From contig NZ_JAAEHL010000006.1 of NCBI RefSeq assembly GCF_010614725.1, forward strand, positions 302,839-366,838: a DNA stretch of 64,000 bases. The letters are read 5' to 3'. Of this stretch, positions 26,039 to 34,065 are shown piece after piece; the stretch's first letter is position 1; each line of letters begins with the position of its first letter. The translations under genes and the position numbers were made by a program. The stretch is from Flavobacterium ajazii. Lineage in GTDB: Bacteria; Bacteroidota; Bacteroidia; Flavobacteriales; Flavobacteriaceae. The notes below the pieces were generated by a model. The model had not been told where the DNA came from. It ran no database searches and saw only the letters and a list, made by a program, of their open reading frames with translations.

Positions 26039-26488
26039 TTATTTTAATAACCCAACTTTTCGTTTCCATTCCTCATAAAAAGGAGGATTTGTTAGCATTA
26101 AATTTCCGTCTTTATCTAAAAAAACCTGAACAGTTTCTCCTGTGCAGGCAATTTCGCCTTTATCATCAATAATTTTAAAACGGTAAATCATTTTTGCGGC
26201 TGGTGTTTCTACAACTGTTGTTTCAATCGTAACCACATCTCCATAACGCAAAGACAATTTATGTTCGCAGGTCGATTTTACTATTGGCGTTGTATAACCA
26301 GTGGCGGCAATATCCAGATATGTAAGTCCGTGTTGACGTCCAAAAGCTTCGCGTCCATCTTCGAAATACGTAATATAATTGCCATGCCAAACAATTCCAA
26401 GCGGATCAGTTTCGTTAAAACGAATTCTGATTTCGTGAGAAACGGTCAGGTTTATGGCTTCGTTATACTGTTCTTTTCTTTTTGTCAT
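26039..26488 (-). CDS. 4HBT hotdog acyl-CoA/ACP thioesterase
   Basis: This 149-residue hotdog protein carries the 4-hydroxybenzoyl-CoA thioesterase pattern IRFNETDPLGIVWHGNYITYFEDGREAF, in which the Asp of TDPLG is the likely catalytic residue. It could release the finished acyl chain from a carrier protein; aryl polyene clusters carry similar thioesterases. The first 26 bases overlap the end of the ABC permease gene, so it is translationally coupled to export. The ATG at 26488 is chosen over a TTG four codons upstream. Confidence 0.87.
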   Translation of the reverse strand: MTKRKEQYNEAINLTVSHEIRIRFNETDPLGIVWHGNYITYFEDGREAFGRQHGLTYLDIAATGYTTPIVKSTCEHKLSLRYGDVVTIETTVVETPAAKMIYRFKIIDDKGEIACTGETVQVFLDKDGNLMLTNPPFYEEWKRKVGLLK

Positions 26489-27746
26489 AAAATAAGGCAA
26501 TGGAAGTGGTAATAATGAAAAACAAAAATAATAAACTTATTCTTGGAATGATTTCGACGAAAGAAACGTTACGTAATAAAACATCATAGAATGCCTCTAA
26601 TCCCCAGTTCATAGGAGAAGATTTTGCGATATACTGCATGATTTTTGGCATGGCAAAAACCGGAACCCAGACGCCTCCAATTGCTGCTAAAATAATCACA
26701 CTTGTAGCACCAAAAGGAGCAGATTGTTCCTGAGTACTGGCGACAGTTCCTAATAAAATTCCGAAGCCTACCGCAGAAAAACCTGAAAATAATGCCACAA
26801 CGCTTGTCAATAAAAAATGACCTTCAATATTTAAAGAAGGCAATCCGATTGAGGGGAATAAAAACACCGCAACGGCAACCATCATATAAAACTGAATCAT
26901 ACAAATAATCGAGTAGGTGATGGTTTTGCCAATAATGACCACCAGATTTGAAACCGGATTGGTTCTTAACCGAACAAAAGTTCCCTGTGTTTTTTCTTTT
27001 ACAATATTGATGGATAACGGAATCACAATAAAAAAGATCGCAAAAAGTGTCCACGCCGGAACGTTATGCTGAACCGAATTTGGAAGTACTTCTTTGTTGT
27101 TAATTTTCGGAATTATTTCTTTGAAAGTAATGAAGCTTTTTTGCTCAAAATTGATTGTTTCTTCTCCTAATTGTTTTTGAAAAGTCGAATAAATCGATTT
27201 GGTTTCAATCTGCGAAATCATTTTGTCAATCGAGCTCATCACCGCATTTTTGAAACTCATCTGAACCGCCGGATCAAAATACAGTTTTACTTCTTTTTCT
27301 TTAATGACACGCTGAGGTTCTGAGGTTGAAGTACTGTCAGTTAGACCTAAATTGCTGACGATTTTTTCTACATTCTGCTCGACTTTAGCCTGTAAATCAG
27401 AACTTAGATTTTCCGGAATTACAATCGCCAGCTGGAATTTTCCTTTGTACACATTTTCTTTGGCAATTTCTTCGGTAATCGGTTTATTGTCAATTTGTGT
27501 TACAACGGTAAAATAGTTGCTTTTTTCTAAATTTTCAAAAACGGTCTTCGAAACAGATCCTTTGTCTTTATCGACCAAAAGAATCTGGATTTTAGAATTG
27601 GTTACTGCTTTAAAAGTGCTGTCCTGAATTAAGGTTACGGCAATTACCAAAACTAAAGGCATGACAAATAAAATAATCAGTCCGCCTAAATCTCTTTTTA
27701 GCAAAAGAAATTCCTTTACTACCGACACCCAGATTTTATATATCAT
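26463..27746 (-). CDS. ABC-2 type transporter permease
   Basis: This 427-residue membrane protein has an N-terminal helix (FLLLKRDLGGLIILFVMPLVLVIAVTLI), a ~190-residue extracytoplasmic domain and five C-terminal helices, the ABC-2/YhgE-like layout. LRTNPVSNLVVIIGKTITYSIICMIQ and the AIGGVWVPVFAMPKIMQ turn are typical. It overlaps the ATPase gene by 11 bp and the thioesterase by 26. With the ATPase it forms an exporter probably dedicated to a pigment intermediate or an envelope lipid. Confidence 0.9.
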   Translation of the reverse strand: MIYKIWVSVVKEFLLLKRDLGGLIILFVMPLVLVIAVTLIQDSTFKAVTNSKIQILLVDKDKGSVSKTVFENLEKSNYFTVVTQIDNKPITEEIAKENVYKGKFQLAIVIPENLSSDLQAKVEQNVEKIVSNLGLTDSTSTSEPQRVIKEKEVKLYFDPAVQMSFKNAVMSSIDKMISQIETKSIYSTFQKQLGEETINFEQKSFITFKEIIPKINNKEVLPNSVQHNVPAWTLFAIFFIVIPLSINIVKEKTQGTFVRLRTNPVSNLVVIIGKTITYSIICMIQFYMMVAVAVFLFPSIGLPSLNIEGHFLLTSVVALFSGFSAVGFGILLGTVASTQEQSAPFGATSVIILAAIGGVWVPVFAMPKIMQYIAKSSPMNWGLEAFYDVLLRNVSFVEIIPRISLLFLFFIITTSIALFYDKKKRTV

Positions 27747-28488
27747 CTCTCAATGCTTTACCGGTTAATGAAATAAAAACATCTTCTAGATTTCGGGCCT
27801 CTTTTGTAGCTTCAATCAATGCTGACGGAGTATTTTGCGCATAAATCTGTCCCTGATCTAAAATTGCGATTTGCGTACAGAAATCTTCGGCTTCAGCCAA
27901 ATGATGCGAGGTATAAATAATCGTCGTTCCGTTTTGATTCAGTACTTTTAAATAATCAATAATAGCAGTTTTAGAATGTACATCGACACCAACTGTTGGT
28001 TCATCCAAAAACAAAACTTTCGGATTGTGCAGGATTCCGGCAATCAGATTCACACGGCGTTTCATTCCGCCAGAAAAAGTCTGAACCTGTTTGTCGGCAA
28101 ATTTTAATAAACCTAAAAGATCCAAAGCTTCAATTACTTTGTCTTTTAAATCAGCACCTTTCAAACCGTACATACTTCCAAAATATTGCAGATTTTCCCT
28201 GGCAGTCAAAGTAGGGTACAAAGCATATTCCTGAGGCACAACGCCTATGATTTTTTTAATTTTTGAAGCATGATGCTGATAGTCTAAACCGTCAATTGTA
28301 AAATGCCCCGAAGTAGGTTTTATTAATCCGCAGAGCATGGAAATCAAAGTTGTTTTTCCGGCACCGTTTGGTCCCAATAAACCAAAAATTTGACATTCGT
28401 TTATATTTAGCGAAACGTTGTTCAAAGAAAACATTTCTGCTTCTTTGTACTTTTTCGAAAGGGATTCTATTTTTATAATGGGCTGCAA
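27736..28488 (-). CDS. ABC transporter ATP-binding protein
   Basis: This 250-residue ATPase has Walker A GPNGAGKTT (39-47), the Q-loop at VVPQEYALYPTLTARENL, signature FSGGMKRRVNL, Walker B VLFLDEPTVGVD and the H-loop in YTSHHLAEAEDFC. All functional residues are present. It resembles CcmA/DrrA-type ATPases that energise ABC-2 exporters, and it partners the overlapping permease. The genes upstream are a BtrH-like protein and a small unknown protein, all with short gaps. Confidence 0.93.
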   Translation of the reverse strand: MQPIIKIESLSKKYKEAEMFSLNNVSLNINECQIFGLLGPNGAGKTTLISMLCGLIKPTSGHFTIDGLDYQHHASKIKKIIGVVPQEYALYPTLTARENLQYFGSMYGLKGADLKDKVIEALDLLGLLKFADKQVQTFSGGMKRRVNLIAGILHNPKVLFLDEPTVGVDVHSKTAIIDYLKVLNQNGTTIIYTSHHLAEAEDFCTQIAILDQGQIYAQNTPSALIEATKEARNLEDVFISLTGKALRDDI

Positions 28489-28494
28489 AATATA

Positions 28495-29493
28495 TTAGCT
28501 GATGGCTTTTTTTAGTTTTTTGAAAAAGATTTCTTCACGATTGGCGATGTCTAAAAGTTCATCGGCAATGGCGTTGTAGGCATCTTCTTTGGCACTTCGG
28601 TTTTTGTAAATTCGGGAAGCTTCAACAGCAAAATCACGCCATGAATCGCCAATTTGAGTCATTTCTTTTGAAAGGTATTTTAGTTCTTCATTATTCAGAA
28701 TCACCGATGCTTCCTGCAAAAATGCGGCATAAATAAAACGGAAACCACCGCCTCCGGTGCCAATTTCTTCCTGCATACGAACCATTTGTGCCAGATAGTG
28801 ATTGGCTTTTCTTACTCCATGTTTCTTAGGCCATTTTCGAATTCGACGAGAAACCATTTTGATTCCGCGAACGCCTACAATTGGCATTGGTGCCAGCATA
28901 TCGCGACAGGTATTTTTTATTCCTTTGATAATGGCACTTTTTAAATCAACATCTTTTGGAATTTGAATTGGATAATACATTTGGCCTCTTGGTGCAAAAG
29001 CACCTTTTGCAAAACGTACTTTGTCCATTTCCTCATGCGTTAAAGTCGTAACCGTTTCCATTACCGGATCGCTGATCAGATAATCAGTTTCGGTTTTTCC
29101 GTAAACGACTAAATTGTGAGCGTTGAAATGAAAGCGGTATTCATCAGGAAAATAACTCAAATGATACACTCCCACTTGTAATCCGGTTGGAATATTGTTT
29201 TTTAGATTTTCTTCTAAAGCTTTATTTGCATTAGCAACAGAAGAAAATTTTTGTCTTTTTATTTTTAGGTTTAACCGATTCGCTACTTTATTGAAAATTT
29301 GTCCAGGCAAAGTTCTGTAGCTGATGGCCGGTGCATGATTGACTTTTAAAAAAGGCAGATACACGAAGAATAGTCCCGAACCAATTCCGAAAACCATTGG
29401 TTCGCTGATGTTGAGTCCGCTGTTTTTTAAGAGATTTGAAGCTACTCCGTTTTCACAATGAGCAGATTGGTGATGTGTAAAAGTAACTTGCAT
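28495..29493 (-). CDS. BtrH N-terminal domain-containing protein (C39-like fold, DUF4872)
   Basis: This 332-residue protein begins VTFTHHQSAHCENGVASNLLKNSG, the pattern of butirosin protein BtrH, whose N-terminal domain has a papain/C39-like Cys (SAHCENG) and transfers an aminoacyl group from an acyl carrier protein to an acceptor. NAHNLVVYGKTE and SDPVMETV near residue 125-145 could supply the His and Asp. The C-terminal half (~160-332) is helical, DUF4872-like. In this cluster it may move an acyl chain from ACP, a possible ester-forming step. It overlaps the next gene by one base (TAATG). Confidence 0.82.
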   Translation of the reverse strand: MQVTFTHHQSAHCENGVASNLLKNSGLNISEPMVFGIGSGLFFVYLPFLKVNHAPAISYRTLPGQIFNKVANRLNLKIKRQKFSSVANANKALEENLKNNIPTGLQVGVYHLSYFPDEYRFHFNAHNLVVYGKTETDYLISDPVMETVTTLTHEEMDKVRFAKGAFAPRGQMYYPIQIPKDVDLKSAIIKGIKNTCRDMLAPMPIVGVRGIKMVSRRIRKWPKKHGVRKANHYLAQMVRMQEEIGTGGGGFRFIYAAFLQEASVILNNEELKYLSKEMTQIGDSWRDFAVEASRIYKNRSAKEDAYNAIADELLDIANREEIFFKKLKKAIS

Positions 29494-29897
29494 TATTTTG
29501 AAATACTGTTTTTGAGTTCGGCAATTGAAATATCAAAAGCGTCGGCATATTTTTGTAAAGTTTTGTCGCTTAATTTGGCAAAAACGGATGGTTTAAAATG
29601 TCTTTTTACACGCCATTTCCACATGTCAACATAGTCGGCAAGAATCGAAAGATCCATTTTGTTGAGTTCCATAAAATAGCAAATCGGACTTACTTCACCA
29701 TTTTGAACTTTTATTCTGGCTTCTTCGGCGCGTTCTTTTATGTCGTCAATCGCGTTTGAAAGCGCTATGGCTTTTGGTTCCCAGCCTGTACTCAAAGCGG
29801 TTGTATAATTGCCGTTTTCGTCAGTAGCGTAAACCAATTCTTTGAGATTCTTTTTGCTTAAATTTCCATCGTGCTGCGGTACATTTTCTTTTTCCAT
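29493..29897 (-). CDS. Small protein of unknown function paired with the BtrH-like protein
   Basis: This 134-residue soluble protein (from the ATG at 29897; a TTG lies six codons upstream) has no signal peptide. Distinctive stretches are KELVYATDENGNYTTALSTGWEPK and PICYFMELNKMDLSILADYVDMWKWRVKRHFKP. Its C-terminus is helical and ends like a small helix-turn-helix (KYADAFDISIAELKN). It overlaps the BtrH-like gene by one base, which implies a shared task. No known family could be named. Confidence 0.72.
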   Translation of the reverse strand: MEKENVPQHDGNLSKKNLKELVYATDENGNYTTALSTGWEPKAIALSNAIDDIKERAEEARIKVQNGEVSPICYFMELNKMDLSILADYVDMWKWRVKRHFKPSVFAKLSDKTLQKYADAFDISIAELKNSISK

Positions 29898-29922
29898 GAC
29901 GGTCTTAATTTTCAATTTAGCA

Positions 29923-30387
29923 TTATGTTGTTTCCGAAATTGTCTTTTGAATAAACAAATTAATTTCGCATTCTAAGAGTATTTTTTCTTCGAGCAAGCT
30001 TTGACAGCTCATAGTGCATAAAGTATAATCATCACCGACAAATTTCGAAACTAAAGTTGCTTTTGTAATTATTGTTTCTCCGATTCCTGGCAGTGCATTA
30101 ATTTTTAGATTTTTAATGGCGCTTATGAAACCAATTACATTTACGTTTTCATTTTCGGTTCCGTTTTCATCAAAAAAATATTTTTTTCCAACAATTGAAG
30201 AACAGGTCTGTGCTGTATTTTCAATTAAACCTGCTTCGGTAAAAATGCCATGATGAACAAAAATATTGTCTTCCCTGATTAAAAATTCGGTTTCAACAAA
30301 ATTGGCGTCAATATCCAAAATCAAATCGACCATCAGCATTGGCGCACGATGAGGTAAGTAATTCTGAATGTCAACTCCTGTTTCCAT
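29923..30387 (-). CDS. Hotdog-fold dehydratase-like protein (ApeP type)
   Basis: This 154-residue protein has the hotdog pattern VDIQNYLPHRAPMLMVDLILDID with the FabZ-like LPHRxPMLMVD segment, then EAGLIENTAQTCSS in the place of the catalytic-helix motif (E-A-x-x-Q). It is paired with a second hotdog gene five bases upstream. Aryl polyene systems use a heterodimeric dehydratase (ApeI-ApeP), and this pair plus the gene at 17833-18216 match that need. Which is catalytic is unclear: the His in LPHR is present here, while the neighbour has IPQKFPFVMVD. Confidence 0.8.
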   Translation of the reverse strand: METGVDIQNYLPHRAPMLMVDLILDIDANFVETEFLIREDNIFVHHGIFTEAGLIENTAQTCSSIVGKKYFFDENGTENENVNVIGFISAIKNLKINALPGIGETIITKATLVSKFVGDDYTLCTMSCQSLLEEKILLECEINLFIQKTISETT

Positions 30388-30392
30388 AATTT

Positions 30393-30824
30393 TTATTTGG
30401 CTAAAACGGTTTTCATTTGTCCGCTTGCAATTTCTTCATCATTTAAAAAAGTTACAATATCTACTAAAGTTACTCCGGCAAATTCCTGTAAAATAGTAAC
30501 ATTCGACTGAATCGTGTCGTTGATTTGAGGTAGTTTTTTGATTTGAATATCTTTTATAGAACCAATATATCCGGTTGGTGCAGTTTCATTTTTCAAAAAA
30601 AACTGATAACCGGTGTGCAGGGCAACAGACTGCGCCATATGTTCAATTAAGCCTGCCTCTAAAAAAATGTTTTCTTCCAAAAAAATATTGCTGTCCTGAA
30701 TTTTCAATCCCGAAACTAATGCCGTTTCTGAATACGAAAACATACGATCCACCATCACAAAAGGAAACTTTTGTGGGATTAGATTTTCGACTGCTTCTTT
30801 TTCTAAAAGTACTGAAGCTTCCAT
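30393..30824 (-). CDS. Second hotdog-fold dehydratase-like protein
   Basis: This 143-residue protein has IPQKFPFVMVDRMFSYSE, aligning with the LPHRxPMLMVD segment but with Gln in the His position, and EAGLIEHMAQSVALHTGY in the central helix. Loss of the His suggests it is the non-catalytic half of a heterodimer with the protein encoded next downstream. The ATG at 30824 overlaps the darB stop by one base (TAATG); the two-codon longer TTG form is less likely. Confidence 0.8.
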   Translation of the reverse strand: MEASVLLEKEAVENLIPQKFPFVMVDRMFSYSETALVSGLKIQDSNIFLEENIFLEAGLIEHMAQSVALHTGYQFFLKNETAPTGYIGSIKDIQIKKLPQINDTIQSNVTILQEFAGVTLVDIVTFLNDEEIASGQMKTVLAK

Positions 30825-31957
30825 TAGCAAACGGTTAAATACGCATACGCAAATGAAAACCTTCCGCTTTCCGGAACCGACAATAAAATTTTATCACCTT
30901 TTTTTAATTTTCCGGAATTCATTAATTCTTCAACTGCAATATAAATTGAAGCAGAGCCTACGTTTCCAACTCTCAGAAGGTTCAGGAACCATTTTTCTTC
31001 CGTCAGCACAATACCTTTTTCGTCCAGTCCTTTTTTTAGTCCTTCAACAAAGAAGTAAGAGGAAACGTGCGGTAAAAAGTAATCAACATTTTCGGCCGTA
31101 ATATTGTGTTTTGCCATAGCATCGCTCATGCTTTCGACACCTTTTGGTAAAATAAATTCGTCCAGTAATTTTACATCTTGTTTTACAGCAAATACAGATT
31201 CGTTTAACCACTCCTCCTGAGTAAAATCGCTCCACGGTTTTATATCACCGTTCTCTAATTTGTCACCACCGGCATACATACAGGCTTCTAATTCGAATGC
31301 ATACGAGTAAGCTTCCATCCATTCGATTTTTAATGAAATTTCACCGTTTGGTTTATTTTCCAATAAAAAAGCACCCGCTCCGTCTGATAACATCCAGCGT
31401 AAAAAATCTTTTTTGAAAGCAATAATAGGCTGTTCTTCCAGATTTTTTAAGTTGATGATTTCGTTGTTGTACTTTTGGGCAGAAAGCCAGGTCGAAACTT
31501 TTTCAGATCCTGTACAAATGGCGTTTTTAGAATTTCCGGCTTTTATAGAAAGAAAACCATATTTCAGGGCATTCATTCCGGAACAGCAAATTCCCATTGA
31601 AGAATTTAACTCAACCGATTTGTTTTTTAATAACCCGTGAACCATTGCAGCATGTGAAGGCGCAATTATATCCGGTGAAGAAGTCCCACAGGACAATACT
31701 TCTAAATCCTGATTTGTAAAGTTTTCATCAAACAGCTGTACAATAGCATTTTTTGCCAGTTCAGCATTGGTGTGTGTACTTTTGCCGTTTTTGTCAACGG
31801 CATAATATCGGCTTGTAATTTTATTATTGCGCAAAATAATACGTCTTGCCTTTGAGGCAGTATCATTTATCAATCCTAAATACGTCTCCATTTCATCATT
31901 CGAAACGGCTTCATTTGGCAAATACTTTGCAGCTTTTGTAATATATACGTCAAACAT
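30824..31957 (-). CDS. darB: DarB, ketosynthase for dialkylresorcinol formation
   Basis: This 377-residue KAS III-type enzyme has the Cys in MGICCSGMNALKYG (residue ~125), the His in YFLPHVSSYFF and the Asn in RVGNVGSASIY, the full Cys-His-Asn triad. In DAR and flexirubin clusters DarB joins two beta-keto acyl units and closes the ring to a 2,5-dialkylcyclohexane-1,3-dione. Length and the N-terminus MFDVYITKAAKYLPNEAVSNDEME match flavobacterial DarB proteins from memory. It is 17 bp from darA, so the two are a unit. Confidence 0.9.
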   Translation of the reverse strand: MFDVYITKAAKYLPNEAVSNDEMETYLGLINDTASKARRIILRNNKITSRYYAVDKNGKSTHTNAELAKNAIVQLFDENFTNQDLEVLSCGTSSPDIIAPSHAAMVHGLLKNKSVELNSSMGICCSGMNALKYGFLSIKAGNSKNAICTGSEKVSTWLSAQKYNNEIINLKNLEEQPIIAFKKDFLRWMLSDGAGAFLLENKPNGEISLKIEWMEAYSYAFELEACMYAGGDKLENGDIKPWSDFTQEEWLNESVFAVKQDVKLLDEFILPKGVESMSDAMAKHNITAENVDYFLPHVSSYFFVEGLKKGLDEKGIVLTEEKWFLNLLRVGNVGSASIYIAVEELMNSGKLKKGDKILLSVPESGRFSFAYAYLTVC

Positions 31958-31974
31958 AATATAATTTTCCTCTT

Positions 31975-32877
31975 CTAAACTCCCTGATAATGTTGAGTTT
32001 CTTTTTTTATGATTTTTAGTTTAAAAGGATAGGTAATAAGGTGCAAGATATACACTATTGGCGAGATTAACCATATAGCTAAGAATAAATAAACATAAAA
32101 TATTTTGAGCAGCTGTTTTCTCTTTTTTGGATTCTTATAAATGAAGTTCGACCATTTGTTAAAAATCTTATTGGCTGTTTTGTCAACGGTCACCAGATAA
32201 GGGCTAATCCGTACAGCATCAGCGGTTACTAATTTGGGTTGTAAATCATTTAATTTGTTCTTACTGAACTGTGAAAGAATAATATCTCCAAATTTCGTTG
32301 ATTCCTCAATGTCTTTTTCAGAAACTCCAGGCAGAGGAAAAAAGCCTAAATATTTCTTTTTTACGCCTGAAAACATCCATTCGACTATAGTCAAAACGCT
32401 AATTAAGTTTCCGACACGATCTACCAAAGCGATATTTCCAACCAAATGAGCGTTCGCTTCTTTTAGCAGGACCTTAATTTTTTCCTGAGCCATAAACCAC
32501 ATATTTCGCGAACCGTTAATGGTAATTACGGGTGTATTGTTTAGGATTTTTTTTCCTTCGGCACTTCTTAAAAAAGAATTGATCGGAATGGATGGCGATA
32601 AATACCACACCTGATAATGAAACAAAATTAAATCAAATTTTGTATTGAGAATTTCATCCAAAACCGGTTTTAATGCTGTTGGAATCTGTAGAAAAGATTC
32701 CGGGAAAGCATCAAAAAAGGAAGCTTTGTTCCATGGAAAAGGAAAAGGTTTTTCTAATTGGATTTCGTGAAAAGTTACCTTTATTTCTTCAGAATTTAAA
32801 AAAGGTTTTGCAATATTTTGCGCGATAGATTTTAATTGTCCGGACTGAGAATAAAAAATAACGAGAACATTTTTCAT
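31975..32877 (-). CDS. darA: DarA, flavodoxin-like dialkylresorcinol-forming enzyme
   Basis: This 300-residue protein begins with a flavodoxin-like nucleotide loop, NVLVIFYSQSGQLKSIAQNI, has a central LFHYQVWYLSPSIPINSFL segment as in NAD(P)H oxidoreductases, and ends with a C-terminal hydrophobic helix (IFYVYLFLAIWLISPIVYILHLI) that should anchor it to the membrane. In DAR biosynthesis DarA follows DarB and aromatises the cyclohexanedione to the resorcinol. It lies between darB and the LpxL-like acyltransferase gene. The pairing with darB makes the assignment strong. Confidence 0.88.
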   Translation of the reverse strand: MKNVLVIFYSQSGQLKSIAQNIAKPFLNSEEIKVTFHEIQLEKPFPFPWNKASFFDAFPESFLQIPTALKPVLDEILNTKFDLILFHYQVWYLSPSIPINSFLRSAEGKKILNNTPVITINGSRNMWFMAQEKIKVLLKEANAHLVGNIALVDRVGNLISVLTIVEWMFSGVKKKYLGFFPLPGVSEKDIEESTKFGDIILSQFSKNKLNDLQPKLVTADAVRISPYLVTVDKTANKIFNKWSNFIYKNPKKRKQLLKIFYVYLFLAIWLISPIVYILHLITYPFKLKIIKKETQHYQGV

Positions 32878-32929
32878 TTTGGTTTACTTAGGTTGCGAAC
32901 AAAAATAAGTAAATTTTATTAAACGGATT

Positions 32930-33811
32930 TTATGCTTTTAAATCATTCCAAAAATCGAAATAATTGAACCATTGCAATGGATATTTTTGCACAATAGTTT
33001 CCACACTTTTTATATATTCTTTTAATAATCCTTTTTCGTCACGATGTTTGACGGTGGCTTCTCTCGCGTACAAATGATAATGAAGGTTTGGCTCTTTCAT
33101 TACATAAACAAAAACCACGGGAACTTTTAATCGGGAAGCTATTAGAAACGGACCTGCAGGAAAATTAGCTTCTTTTCCTAAAAGATTTTCAGAAAGGGAT
33201 TTGGTACCTTCAAAATAACGATCACCGGTAAAACAAACCAGTTCGTTATTTGCCAAAGCGGCATTAATCTCAAAAATATGAGATAAATCTTCTTTGATGA
33301 TGATGAATTTTACAGCAGATTTCTGTGTAACGCTTTCGAGGTAATTCTTAATTGCCGAATGTTCTAAATCAGTAGTAACTAAATTGATTTGGAAATCAAG
33401 ATCGATGTCTCCGAAAAAATGTTCTGCGATTTCAAAATTTCCAACGTGCGCACTTATTAGAACACCGCCTTTTTTTTCGGCCAAAAGTTTTTTCAGGATT
33501 TCGATTCCGTCAAATTCATACGTAAATTTATTTCGCAGACCGGCCGAAATAGAAACTTTGTCAATAATGGTTTGTCCAAAAGTATAGTAACTTTTGAAAA
33601 CCATTTTTTTTGACTGGAAATACGAATAGCGGAGTCTTTCCCTGAAATAATAAAAAATAGCCTGATTGCTTTTCTTTAAAAACAAAAAGTAATAAGTAGC
33701 GACAAAATAGAGTAAAAAATAAGCAGATTTTACACCCGCTTTCCGAATCAAAAAAACGAATATTCTATAGCCTAAAACTGTTCCTTTTGATTTGCCATCC
33801 CATTGACTCAT
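32930..33811 (-). CDS. LpxL/HtrB-like lipid acyltransferase
   Basis: This 293-residue inner-membrane-associated acyltransferase has an N-terminal helix (SAYFLLYFVATYYFLFLKKSNQAIFYYFRERL) and the motif ISAHVGNFEIAEHFF (HX4E), then CFTGDRYFEG and FPAGPFLIASRLKVPVVFVYV, all as in LpxL-type lipid A acyltransferases. Because it lies inside the pigment cluster between darA and an ACP gene, it is more likely to join the aryl polyene acid to the resorcinol or to a lipid than to work on lipid A. It overlaps the ACP gene by one base. Confidence 0.87.
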   Translation of the reverse strand: MSQWDGKSKGTVLGYRIFVFLIRKAGVKSAYFLLYFVATYYFLFLKKSNQAIFYYFRERLRYSYFQSKKMVFKSYYTFGQTIIDKVSISAGLRNKFTYEFDGIEILKKLLAEKKGGVLISAHVGNFEIAEHFFGDIDLDFQINLVTTDLEHSAIKNYLESVTQKSAVKFIIIKEDLSHIFEINAALANNELVCFTGDRYFEGTKSLSENLLGKEANFPAGPFLIASRLKVPVVFVYVMKEPNLHYHLYAREATVKHRDEKGLLKEYIKSVETIVQKYPLQWFNYFDFWNDLKA

Positions 33812-34065
33812 TAAACGGCTTTAGTTTTTAATTTGGATTCGATAAGGTCATAAAAGTTTTGAAAAGTAGCGATTCCGACAAAATCCACTTCAACCAGTTT
33901 TACACCAAAGTTCGATTCGATTGAAACGACTAAATCAACATAATCTAAACTATCCAGCCCAAGTGTATCCTTTAAATTAGCATCTGGTTCAATTTCGTCA
34001 TTGTCAACTTCAAATTCATCAACTAAAAAACCATTAATTCGTGCTATAATCTCTTCTTTATTCAT
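33811..34065 (-). CDS. Acyl carrier protein (second of two)
   Basis: This 84-residue acidic protein has the phosphopantetheine site TLGLDSLDYVDLVV with Ser39. It overlaps the upstream ketosynthase gene by four bases (ATGA) and the LpxL-like gene by one, so the three are translationally coupled. Compared with the first ACP (DSIDAL), its site is DSLDYV, so the two are distinct paralogues that may serve different arms of the molecule. Confidence 0.93.
   Translation of the reverse strand: MNKEEIIARINGFLVDEFEVDNDEIEPDANLKDTLGLDSLDYVDLVVSIESNFGVKLVEVDFVGIATFQNFYDLIESKLKTKAV

Noticed and set aside
32930..33811. Housekeeping lipid A acyltransferase lpxL
   Set aside because: Family matches, but one- and four-base overlaps with ACP and ketosynthase genes of the pigment cluster make a pathway-specific role more likely; no lpx genes nearby.
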